DNA from: Bifidobacteriaceae bacterium
GTDB lineage: Bacteria; Actinomycetota; Actinomycetes; Actinomycetales; WQXJ01
Length of the DNA stretch: 5,866 bases
Direction of reading: 5' to 3'
NCBI GenBank assembly: GCA_031278665.1
Contig: JAITKC010000083.1
Span: 1-5,866, forward strand
Shown: positions 1 to 5,721 of the stretch, one piece after another
Layout: every line of letters begins with the position of its first letter
Numbering within the stretch: the stretch's first letter is position 1
Program-made: the position numbers and the translations under genes
The notes under the pieces: generated by a model
The model's input: the letters and a program-made list of their open reading frames with translations, nothing else
What the model was told of the DNA's origin: nothing
Database searches by the model: none

Positions 1-96
1 TGAAAATGTTTTGGGGGGTTATCTGTTAAACCCTTTTTTGGCCCCCCCCGGGGGGCCGGGGGGGGGTGCGGGTGGTTGGGGGGGGGGGGGGGGGGG
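1..96. other. Homopolymer-rich, probably erroneous contig end
   Basis: This stretch holds a T6 run (34-39), a C8 run (42-49), G runs of 6 and 9 (50-55 and 58-66), and an uninterrupted 19-G run (78-96). Normal codon-structured, GC-rich coding sequence starts straight after it. The reading frame of the following permease hits a TAA at 27-29 and translates to poly-glycine before residue 11, which no OppB family member should show. I infer sequencing or assembly error at a contig end rather than biology, so no start codon or promoter should be called here. Confidence 0.75.
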
Positions 97-1070
97 TTTT
101 CGCCGCCCTGGTGGCGGGCGGGCGGCCGCGCCAGCGGCTGATAGTCGCGGCCATCGCCTTCGTCGCCGTCAGCGCCGTCTTCGCCTACGTTTCGGCCGCG
201 AACTTCCTGGTCAAACCCGGACTCGGAATTGTCGGACTAGGCCTGACCGGGGCGGGCGCCGCCTTTGCGATCACCGCCTTGTCGACCGGGCTGGGCAACC
301 GCCGGGCTTTGTGGGCGTCGCTCAGCGCCGTCGGAGTGGGCCTGGCGCTCTACTACCCGCTTCAGTATGTCTTCTTGGTCGCGAGTTGGCCGCTCATCTT
401 GGGGCTGTGGGCGGTCGCCGCCTTGGTCGGGATCGCCGCGGGACTGGTCTGGGGAGGCCCGGACAAGCGGGTGTCAGCCCGCACCGCCGCTCTGACGGCG
501 ATGGTCATGTCGGTTTTCGTGTTCGCGGACCGGCTGATGCGGGCCTGGCCGTCATATGTCAACTCGCCCAGGGTCGACGGCCGGCCGATCTCCACACTGG
601 GCGCCGTCACCCCAGAGCTCGGCGGCTCGTTCTGGTTCTCCGCCACCGACGTGCTCACCCACCTGGTCTTGCCCACCACGGCGTTGGTGCTGATCACCTT
701 CGCCAGTTACACCCGCTACACCCGCAGTTCGATGCTCGAGGTGATGAACGCCGACTATATCCGCACCGCCCGCGCCAAGGGCCTGAACGAGCGCACGGTG
801 GTGGTCCGCCACGCCTTCCGCAACGCTTTGATCCCGCTGGCCACAGTCATTCCGATCGACATCGCCATGGTCTTCGGCGGCGCCATCATCACCGAGCGGA
901 TCTTCTCCTGGCGCGGTATGGGAACTATGTTCATCGAAGCCCTCCGGAAAAGCGACATTTACGGCGTGATGGGGTACTTCGTGGTGACCGCGGCTTTGGC
1001 GATCGCCGCGAACATTGTCGCCGACATGATCTACGCCGGCCTCGACCCCAGAATCCGGGTGAACGCATGA
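66..1070 (+). CDS. OppB/DppB-type ABC transporter permease, 5'-truncated
   Basis: Inner-membrane permease subunit of a peptide/solute ABC importer, partner of the next two genes. Coding is credible only from about 96. The nearest in-frame start, GTG at 66, lies in the poly-G artefact, so the true N-terminus (first membrane helix, extracellular loop and more) is missing. Numbering from 66, hydrophobic segments lie near residues 25-43, 52-72, 83-105, 108-129, 139-155, 195-213, 260-278 and 300-322. The permease core is clear: LPTTALVLITFASYTRYTRS (202-221), then the EAA loop that contacts the ATPase, with DYIRTARAKGL (230-240) and RHAFRNALIP (248-257), and the usual C-terminal LDPRIRV. Ordinary OppB has no block of four or five extra hydrophobic segments before the core; I recall similar long permeases (about 500 residues) in Actinobacteria. 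The stop overlaps the next start as ATGA. Family is certain; the substrate is not. Confidence 0.9.
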   Translation: MRVVGGGGGGVFAALVAGGRPRQRLIVAAIAFVAVSAVFAYVSAANFLVKPGLGIVGLGLTGAGAAFAITALSTGLGNRRALWASLSAVGVGLALYYPLQYVFLVASWPLILGLWAVAALVGIAAGLVWGGPDKRVSARTAALTAMVMSVFVFADRLMRAWPSYVNSPRVDGRPISTLGAVTPELGGSFWFSATDVLTHLVLPTTALVLITFASYTRYTRSSMLEVMNADYIRTARAKGLNERTVVVRHAFRNALIPLATVIPIDIAMVFGGAIITERIFSWRGMGTMFIEALRKSDIYGVMGYFVVTAALAIAANIVADMIYAGLDPRIRVNA

Positions 1071-2212
1071 GCCCGCTTACGCCATCGGACCGCCAAGGCG
1101 ACGCCCGGCCGGACCTCGGCGGCGCCATCGCCCAGCCGGGCGAACCGGACGTGCCGGACGGCCCTGACGGCCCTGACGGCCAGGACGCCCAGGGCGGCCC
1201 GGACGACTTGACCGGCGCCGCCGGCGCGGGTGAGAACGCCATCGAACTGAAGGCCACCGAGGGTCTGTCCCAAGGCCAGATAGTGCGCCGGCGCTTCTGG
1301 CGCCACCGCGGCGCGATAGTCGCCATGGCGGTGCTCGGCGGCATCGTCGCCCTGGTCACAACGTCGATCGGCTGGGGGCCGATACCCGGTTGGTGGAAAC
1401 ACAACTACTGGTCGACCTACCCGATCGCGGTGCCGGGCGGGCGGCCGACGCTGTCGATCTCGCTGAGCGGCGGTCTCCACCTGGGCGAGCACCCATTCGG
1501 CCAGGACACCGTTGGCCACGACATGTTCGCCATGACCATGCGCGGCGCCCAGCAGTCGCTGACGGTGATGGTTCTGATCGGCCTGCTGGCGACTTTGATC
1601 GGCGTGCTGGTGGGCGCGACGGCCGGCTTCTTCAGAGGCAAGGTGGACACTTTGCTGATGCGTTTCACCGACATGATGATCGCCATTCCGGTGATGGTGA
1701 TCGGCTTGGTGCTGGGCCATTGGCTGAACGGCGCCTCGGCCGTGAGCCTCGGCTTGGCGTTGGCGTTCGTCGAATGGATGGCCATGAGCCGACTGGTCCG
1801 GGCCGAGTTCCTGAGCCTGCGCGAGCGCGAGTTCGTCGACGCCGCGCGGGTCGCCGGCGCCTCCAGCGCGCGGATAATCGTCAAACACATCTTGCCCAAC
1901 GCGGTCGGGGTGATAATTGTCAACGCGACTTTGTTGATGTCGGCGGCGATCCTGCTCGAGACGGCGCTGAGCTACCTCGGATTCGGCATCCATTTCCCCG
2001 ACATCTCGCTGGGCAACCTGGTCTCCGAGTACCAATCCGCGTTCGCCCAACGCCCCTGGCTGTTCTGGTGGCCCGGTTTCTTCATCATCGTCATCGCGCT
2101 GAGCGTCAACTTCATCGGCGACGGTTTGCGCGACGCCTTTGACCCGCGTCAGCGACGCATCCCCTCGAAACGCAAGATGGCGCGCGCGGCCCGGCGGGCG
2201 GTGGCGCGATGA
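1067..2212 (+). CDS. OppC/DppC-type ABC transporter permease
   Basis: Second membrane subunit of the importer, 381 residues. The ATG at 1067 overlaps the oppB-like stop (ATGA), with only a weak GGGTGA upstream, suggesting translational coupling. The frame stays open far upstream through the previous gene, but that extension is a GC-rich shadow. Residues 1-70 are a hydrophilic, Pro/Gly/Asp-rich cytoplasmic extension. Helix 1 is at about 82-100. An extracytoplasmic loop carries the OppC-type motif HPFGQDTVGHD (142-152), where GRD is commoner than GHD. The transporter core follows, with helices near 163-186, 203-219, 224-240, 280-300 and 333-352. The EAA loop has EFVDAARVAGASSARI (255-270) and KHILPN (273-278). 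The C-terminus is basic (FIGDGLRDAFDPRQRR, 349-364). The full helix set and motifs suggest an intact gene. Substrate cannot be read from the permease. Confidence 0.95.
   Translation: MSPLTPSDRQGDARPDLGGAIAQPGEPDVPDGPDGPDGQDAQGGPDDLTGAAGAGENAIELKATEGLSQGQIVRRRFWRHRGAIVAMAVLGGIVALVTTSIGWGPIPGWWKHNYWSTYPIAVPGGRPTLSISLSGGLHLGEHPFGQDTVGHDMFAMTMRGAQQSLTVMVLIGLLATLIGVLVGATAGFFRGKVDTLLMRFTDMMIAIPVMVIGLVLGHWLNGASAVSLGLALAFVEWMAMSRLVRAEFLSLREREFVDAARVAGASSARIIVKHILPNAVGVIIVNATLLMSAAILLETALSYLGFGIHFPDISLGNLVSEYQSAFAQRPWLFWWPGFFIIVIALSVNFIGDGLRDAFDPRQRRIPSKRKMARAARRAVAR
1154..1180. repeat. Three tandem 9-bp units encoding Pro-Asp-Gly
   Basis: Three in-frame 9-bp units (ccggacggc, then two of cctgacggc) encode PDGPDGPDG at residues 30-38 of the OppC-like protein, within a longer PDV...QDAQGGPDD low-complexity stretch. 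The last two units are identical, which fits slippage. The segment is in the predicted disordered cytoplasmic N-terminus. Confidence 0.8.
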
Positions 2213-3975
2213 CGGGCCCGGCGGCCGCGCCGATTCTGCGCGTCAGCGGCCTGAATGTGGACTTTTACGTCGAGGGCCAATGGTTCCCGGCCGCGATCGA
2301 CGTCAGCTACGACGTCCACGCCGGCGAAGTGGTCGCCATAGTCGGCGAATCTGGTTCCGGCAAGACGCAGTCGTCGATGGCGCTGGTCGGTTTGCTGCCG
2401 TCGAACGCGCGGGTCAGCGGTTCGGCCAAACTCGACGGGCGGGAATTGGTCGGGATGCGAACGGCCGAACTGCAGACCATCCGGGGCGCCCAGATCGCGA
2501 TGGTTTTCCAAGAGCCGATGACGGCGCTGAACCCGGTGTACACAATCGGCTTCCAAATTGTCGAGACGATTCGGGCGCACAGCGCCGTCGGACCGGTCAA
2601 AGCCCGCGACCGGGCGCTCGAGCTGCTGCGGCTGGTCGACATGCCGGATCCGGCGACCCGCATCGACTATTACCCGCACCAGCTGTCAGGCGGCCAGCGT
2701 CAGCGCGCGATGATCGCCCAGGCGTTGGTGCTGGACCCGAAGCTGCTGATCGCCGACGAGCCGACGACAGCCCTCGACGTCACAGTCCAGGCCGAGATCC
2801 TCGGGTTGATGCGCGATCTGCGGCGGCGCATCGATTCCGGGATCATTCTGATCACCCACGACATGGGCGTGGTCGCGGACATGGCGGACCGCATTTGCGT
2901 GATGAAAGACGGCCGCGTGGTCGAGGCCGGCCCGTCTCGGCAGATCTTCTATTCGCCCAGGCATCCGTACACGAAACTGCTGTTGGCGGCCGTCCCGAAA
3001 CTCGATCTGGGGCCGCCCGCCCGCGCCGTCGCGGCGGACGGGGGGCGCGGCGCCGATCTTCCGGCATCGGACGACGCCGAGCGGTCGACATCGGACGATG
3101 CCGAGCGGTCGACATCGGACGACGCCGCCGCGGGCGCGCCATCGGCGGCTGGCGGCCCGGTGATGGCGGCCGAGCGGTTGATCTTGGAATACCCCCGGCG
3201 CGGGCGCACGCCGGCGTTCCGGGCGGTCGAGGACTTCAGCTTGACGATCGGGCCGGGCGAGGTGGTCGGGCTGGTCGGGGAGTCCGGGTCCGGCAAGTCG
3301 ACTGTCGGGCGGGCGGTGGTCGGGTTGCTGCCGGTTCATGGCGGCTCGCTGAAGGTGGCCGGCCGCGAACTGGCCGGCATCTCGGCCCGCGATCTCAGGC
3401 GGGCGCGGCAGGGCGTGTCGATCGTGTTTCAAGACCCCGGCTCGTCGCTGAATCCGCGGCTGCCGATCGGCCAATCGATCGGCGAGCCGCTGGCGTTGCA
3501 CCGCCTGGCCCGCGGCAAAGAACTCGACCGGCGCGTCGCCGACCTGTTGGAACAGGTCAAACTGCCGGCCTCGCTGCGCAACCGCTACCCGCACGAGTTG
3601 TCCGGCGGCCAACGCCAGCGGGTCGGCATCGCCCGCGCATTGGCGCTCAAACCGAAACTGCTGATCGCCGACGAGCCGACTTCGGCGCTTGACGTGTCGG
3701 TGCAGGCGACGGTCTTGGACCTGTTCAGCGAACTGCAACGGGAGCACGGGTTCGCCTGCCTGTTCATTTCGCACGACTTGGCCGTGGTCGAACTGGTGGC
3801 CTCCAGGATCGCCGTCATGTCGAAGGGTCGGCTAGTCGAGTCCGGCACGTCACACGACATTCTGCGCAATCCGACCCAGCCTTACACGCGCGAGTTGATC
3901 GCGGCCGTGCCGGTGCCGGACCCGGACCTGCAGGCCGAGCGCCGGGCGGCGCTGCGCGCCGCCGCCGACGGCTGA
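2209..3975 (+). CDS. Fused OppD-OppF double-ATPase ABC transporter protein
   Basis: Cytoplasmic energising subunit, 588 residues, with two complete nucleotide-binding domains in one chain, so it can supply both ATPases of the importer. NBD1: Walker A GESGSGKT (46-53), Q-loop Q101, signature LSGGQRQ (159-165), Walker B LLIADE (179-184) and H-loop H217. NBD2: Walker A GESGSGKS (357-364), Q408, signature LSGGQRQ (464-470), LLIADE (484-489) and H522. Both catalytic glutamates (E184, E489) are present, so both sites look competent. Each domain ends in an oligopeptide-type tail: HPYTKLLLAAVP (252-263) and QPYTRELIAAVP (557-568). The cysteine cluster that often follows this tail in OppD/OppF, forming an Fe-S site, is absent from both. 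An Asp/Ser/Ala-rich linker with 24-bp repeats (about 265-318) joins the halves. The start overlaps the oppC-like stop as ATGA. Fusion architecture resembles mycobacterial OppD; orthology is untested. Confidence 0.95.
   Translation: MTGPAAAPILRVSGLNVDFYVEGQWFPAAIDVSYDVHAGEVVAIVGESGSGKTQSSMALVGLLPSNARVSGSAKLDGRELVGMRTAELQTIRGAQIAMVFQEPMTALNPVYTIGFQIVETIRAHSAVGPVKARDRALELLRLVDMPDPATRIDYYPHQLSGGQRQRAMIAQALVLDPKLLIADEPTTALDVTVQAEILGLMRDLRRRIDSGIILITHDMGVVADMADRICVMKDGRVVEAGPSRQIFYSPRHPYTKLLLAAVPKLDLGPPARAVAADGGRGADLPASDDAERSTSDDAERSTSDDAAAGAPSAAGGPVMAAERLILEYPRRGRTPAFRAVEDFSLTIGPGEVVGLVGESGSGKSTVGRAVVGLLPVHGGSLKVAGRELAGISARDLRRARQGVSIVFQDPGSSLNPRLPIGQSIGEPLALHRLARGKELDRRVADLLEQVKLPASLRNRYPHELSGGQRQRVGIARALALKPKLLIADEPTSALDVSVQATVLDLFSELQREHGFACLFISHDLAVVELVASRIAVMSKGRLVESGTSHDILRNPTQPYTRELIAAVPVPDPDLQAERRAALRAAADG
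3065..3127. repeat. 24-bp tandem repeat in the interdomain linker
   Basis: Two full 24-bp units (3065-3088 and 3089-3112) differ at one base (C to T at 3099, synonymous). A 15-bp partial third unit (3113-3127) follows. The 24-bp length keeps frame and encodes SDDAERST twice, then SDDA (residues 287-298), in the flexible linker between the two ATPase domains. Near-identity suggests recent slippage or duplication. Confidence 0.9.
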
Positions 3976-4004
3976 CGCGCTCGGTCGCCGATTCAGCCGA
4001 CGGC
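3964..4004. terminator. Candidate bidirectional terminator between convergent genes
   Basis: The arms 3964-3975 (GCCGACGGCTGA) and 3993-4004 (TCAGCCGACGGC) pair at 11 of 12 positions, with one A-A mismatch and a 17-base loop. The inner end of each arm is the TGA stop of one of the two convergent genes. No T-tract follows on either strand, so it is not a classical intrinsic terminator; many high-GC actinobacterial terminators lack one. Part of the symmetry may arise because both proteins end in codons of the form gcc-gNc-ggc-tga. Confidence 0.35.
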
Positions 4005-4604
4005 CAGCGCCAACGCGGTCAGACAGCCCAGGAGCGCCCAGGCGGCCAGCAAACGGATGTGCCAGCGGCGGGTCGGCCTCTGGCCGGAGGCGGGCCCGGT
4101 TGGCCCGGCGTCTCTGACCTCCTGCCAGCGCTCGCGCACCACCCAGGCGAGGTCGCCGGAGGCGGTGCCGGGCAGGTCGCCCGGCCGGACCGAGCCGCCG
4201 GCGTCGAAGGTGGACTCCGGGAGATGGCCGATGTCGCGGGCGCCCGCCCGGCGCAGCGGTTGCAGGCTGGACGGGGCCGGCGCGGCGAAGGCGGTCACCT
4301 TGCCCTGGCCGGTGTGCAATGTCAGCGCCCATTTTGTGTCGATTCGGCTGATCGCCGCCCAGGGCACATAGTGGCTGGCGGCGACGTTGCGGACGTTGAG
4401 GCCGGCCTCGCCGACGGCCACGCTGGGCGCCCAGAAGACGGCCCAGGCGCTGAGCGCGAACCAGGCTAGCGCCGGCGCCCAGCGCAGAGACTGGGCCGAC
4501 TGGTCCGTCACCAGACTGGCCGCCGCCAGGCCGGCGATCACCCAAGCGCCGACGGCGGCCGCCGGACCGGAGCGGGGCCGGTAGGTGAAGGGTGCGTTCG
4601 CCAC
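3993..4604 (-). CDS. Membrane protein with bacterial PH-like domain
   Basis: Small integral membrane protein of unknown function, 203 residues from a GTG at 4604. The frame runs further upstream to 4796, but that would overlap the start of the divergent stress-protein gene and adds only Arg/Ser/Pro-rich sequence. The family-like opening APFTYRPRSG falls right at this GTG, so I prefer it despite a poor ribosome-binding site. Two hydrophobic segments (about 16-32 and 43-58) are followed by a strand-rich domain, SVAVGEAGLNVRN (61-73) and YVPWAAISRIDTKW (79-92), resembling the bacterial PH family common in Actinobacteria (bPH_6 type). A hydrophilic region with a WVVRERWQEV helix (154-163) follows, then a C-terminal membrane segment (about 183-202). 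It converges on the transporter operon with 17 bp between stops and diverges from the stress gene. The domain call is by pattern only; no role can be assigned. Confidence 0.8.
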   Translation of the reverse strand: MANAPFTYRPRSGPAAAVGAWVIAGLAAASLVTDQSAQSLRWAPALAWFALSAWAVFWAPSVAVGEAGLNVRNVAASHYVPWAAISRIDTKWALTLHTGQGKVTAFAAPAPSSLQPLRRAGARDIGHLPESTFDAGGSVRPGDLPGTASGDLAWVVRERWQEVRDAGPTGPASGQRPTRRWHIRLLAAWALLGCLTALALAVG

Positions 4605-4655
4605 GGCCCGATTGTCCCACGACCGCTGGCCGGCCGGCTGGGCAGACGGGGGGTT

Positions 4656-4671
4656 CCGGTTCGCGAAACGG
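4656..4671. promoter_or_regulatory. 16-bp imperfect palindrome, possible operator
   Basis: CCGGTTCG/CGAAACGG pairs at 7 of 8 positions around a perfect TTCGCGAA core (4660-4667). It lies in the divergent intergenic region, 52 bp from the minus-strand gene start and about 105 bp from the stress-protein start. The position suits a regulator site shared by both genes. Chance occurrence in GC-rich DNA is possible, and I do not recognise the motif. Confidence 0.25.
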
Positions 4672-4690
4672 GCGGTGGCGCTATCCTGAC

Positions 4691-4725
4691 TTGACCTTCC
4701 CAAGGGACTCTTGAGATGGTAAAAC
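4691..4725 (+). promoter_or_regulatory. Candidate promoter of the universal stress protein gene
   Basis: The 60 bases 4681-4740 are about 45% GC, far below the surrounding sequence. They contain TTGACC (4691-4696), a good -35 match. At normal spacing the -10 is poor (GATGGT, 4715-4720). A better TGGTAAAAC, extended -10-like (4717-4725), sits 23 bp away, too far for that -35 and perhaps independent of it. CTTGA also recurs 20 bp apart (4690-4694, 4710-4714), which could be a pair of binding half-sites. The region very probably drives the downstream gene; the exact elements are uncertain. Confidence 0.4.
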
Positions 4726-4760
4726 ACAAGTAAGGATCTCGGCTCGCGCGACGGGCCGCG

Positions 4761-4773
4761 AGGAAGCGGGGGT
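4761..4773 (+). promoter_or_regulatory. Ribosome-binding site of the stress protein gene
   Basis: AGGAAG (4761-4766) lies 10 bases before the ATG at 4777, and the purine-rich run continues to 4773. It is the clearest Shine-Dalgarno in the window and supports this start. Confidence 0.6.
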
Positions 4774-4776
4774 GTC

Positions 4777-5721
4777 ATGTCAAGAACACCAGCCATTGTT
4801 GTCGGGGTGGACGGTTCTCACTCCTCGGTCAAGGCCTTGGACTGGGCGGTCGCCGAAGCCGAAGTGCGCGACGCGCCCGTGAAGATAGTCTGCGCTTACA
4901 CCGTGCCTCGCTACGGCGCCGCCTTCGACGCCGACTACCCGGACGTCGACGCCTCGGCGCTGTCGGAAGGCGCCAACGCGGTCCTCGAGACGGCATTGGC
5001 GCGGGCCAAACAGACGCTCCCGGAGGTCGACGGGGTACTTGAGGTCGGCGACGCCGCCGGCGTGTTAGTCGAGCATTCCAAACAGGCCGGCACCGTGATA
5101 GTCGGGACCCGCGGGCGCGGCGGCTTCGCCGAACGCTTGCTGGGCACCGTGTCGACCGCCTTGCCCGTGCACGCCCATTGCCCCACCGTTGTCGTGCCCT
5201 CGGGCGGCCGCGCCGGAGCGGCCGAGGGGCAGTCGCCTCCCCCGGCCGGCCTGCGCAAGATCGTGGTTGGCGTGGACGGCTCGGAGGTTTCCAAACTGGC
5301 GTTGGCCCGCGCCCTCGACGAGGCCATCGCCTGGCGGGCCGAATTGGTGGTCATGGCCTCGATGCCGGTGGCCTCCGGCACCAGTTTGTTCGCCTGGGCG
5401 CCCGGCCAAGTCGATCACTCGGCGGTGCTGGCCGAACTGGAAGCCGAAGTCGGCCGAATGGTCGAGGCCGAACTGGCCGGGCGGCCCAGGCCGGACGGGT
5501 TCTCGGTCCACCACCACGCCCTGGACGGCACCGCCTCGGCGTTGCTGGTCGACTTCTCCACCTCGGTCGATTTGATCGTGGTCGGGAGCCGCGGTCGCGG
5601 CGGCTTCTCGGGTTTGCTGCTGGGCTCGACCAGCCAAGCCGTGCTCCATCACGCCCGCTGCCCGGTGATGGTGGTGCCGGCGCGCTGCCGCCGCGAAGGC
5701 TCGGCCGGCGGTAGCGCGTGA
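4777..5721 (+). CDS. Universal stress protein with two tandem Usp domains
   Basis: Cytoplasmic nucleotide-binding stress protein, 314 residues, close to the roughly 300 typical of actinobacterial double-Usp proteins such as Mycobacterium tuberculosis Rv2623. Domain 1 opens with IVVGVDGS (7-14) and domain 2 with IVVGVDGS (162-169), each giving the adenine-contacting Asp. Both carry the ATP motif G-2x-G-9x-G(S/T): G110, G113, G123-T124 and G270, G273, G283-S284, so both halves look able to bind ATP. Each ends with a CP(T/V)xVVP strand (135-141, 295-301). A Gly/Ala/Pro-rich linker (142-158) joins them. The ATG has a good ribosome-binding site and an AT-rich promoter region upstream. Its TGA overlaps the next gene's GTG start, implying a two-gene or longer unit. 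Family is certain; the triggering signal is unknown. Confidence 0.95.
   Translation: MSRTPAIVVGVDGSHSSVKALDWAVAEAEVRDAPVKIVCAYTVPRYGAAFDADYPDVDASALSEGANAVLETALARAKQTLPEVDGVLEVGDAAGVLVEHSKQAGTVIVGTRGRGGFAERLLGTVSTALPVHAHCPTVVVPSGGRAGAAEGQSPPPAGLRKIVVGVDGSEVSKLALARALDEAIAWRAELVVMASMPVASGTSLFAWAPGQVDHSAVLAELEAEVGRMVEAELAGRPRPDGFSVHHHALDGTASALLVDFSTSVDLIVVGSRGRGGFSGLLLGSTSQAVLHHARCPVMVVPARCRREGSAGGSA

Noticed and set aside
11..1066. In-frame upstream extension of the OppC-like gene, open for over 1 kb
   Set aside because: It lies wholly under the OppB-like coding sequence in another frame, is Arg/Gly/Pro-rich with no family resemblance, and begins in the homopolymer artefact. GC-rich DNA often leaves shadow frames open.
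1031..2050. Long minus-strand open frame opposite the OppC-like gene
   Set aside because: The product is His/Gln/Arg/Asp-rich low-complexity sequence typical of an antisense shadow, while the plus strand encodes a complete permease.
3061..3130. Possible CRISPR-like or protein-binding iterated repeat
   Set aside because: The units are directly adjacent with no spacers, are in frame, and vary synonymously, which fits a coding linker repeat.
2139..3692. Alternative plus-strand frame of 517 residues overlapping the ATPase
   Set aside because: It is Arg/Gly-rich shadow translation; the overlapping frame has every ABC ATPase motif twice.
2686..3774. Long minus-strand open frame opposite the fused ATPase
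   Set aside because: It is antisense to conserved ATPase motifs, its composition is Arg/Gln/Asp-rich, and it has no recognisable domain or start signals.
4628..4638. GGCCGGCCGG palindromic run in the intergenic region
   Set aside because: Short G/C palindromes of this kind are expected by chance in this composition and recur elsewhere, for example near 5820-5840.
4605..4796. N-terminal extension of the minus-strand membrane protein to an ATG at 4796
   Set aside because: It would cover the entire divergent promoter region and the first codons of the stress gene, and the added residues look non-coding.
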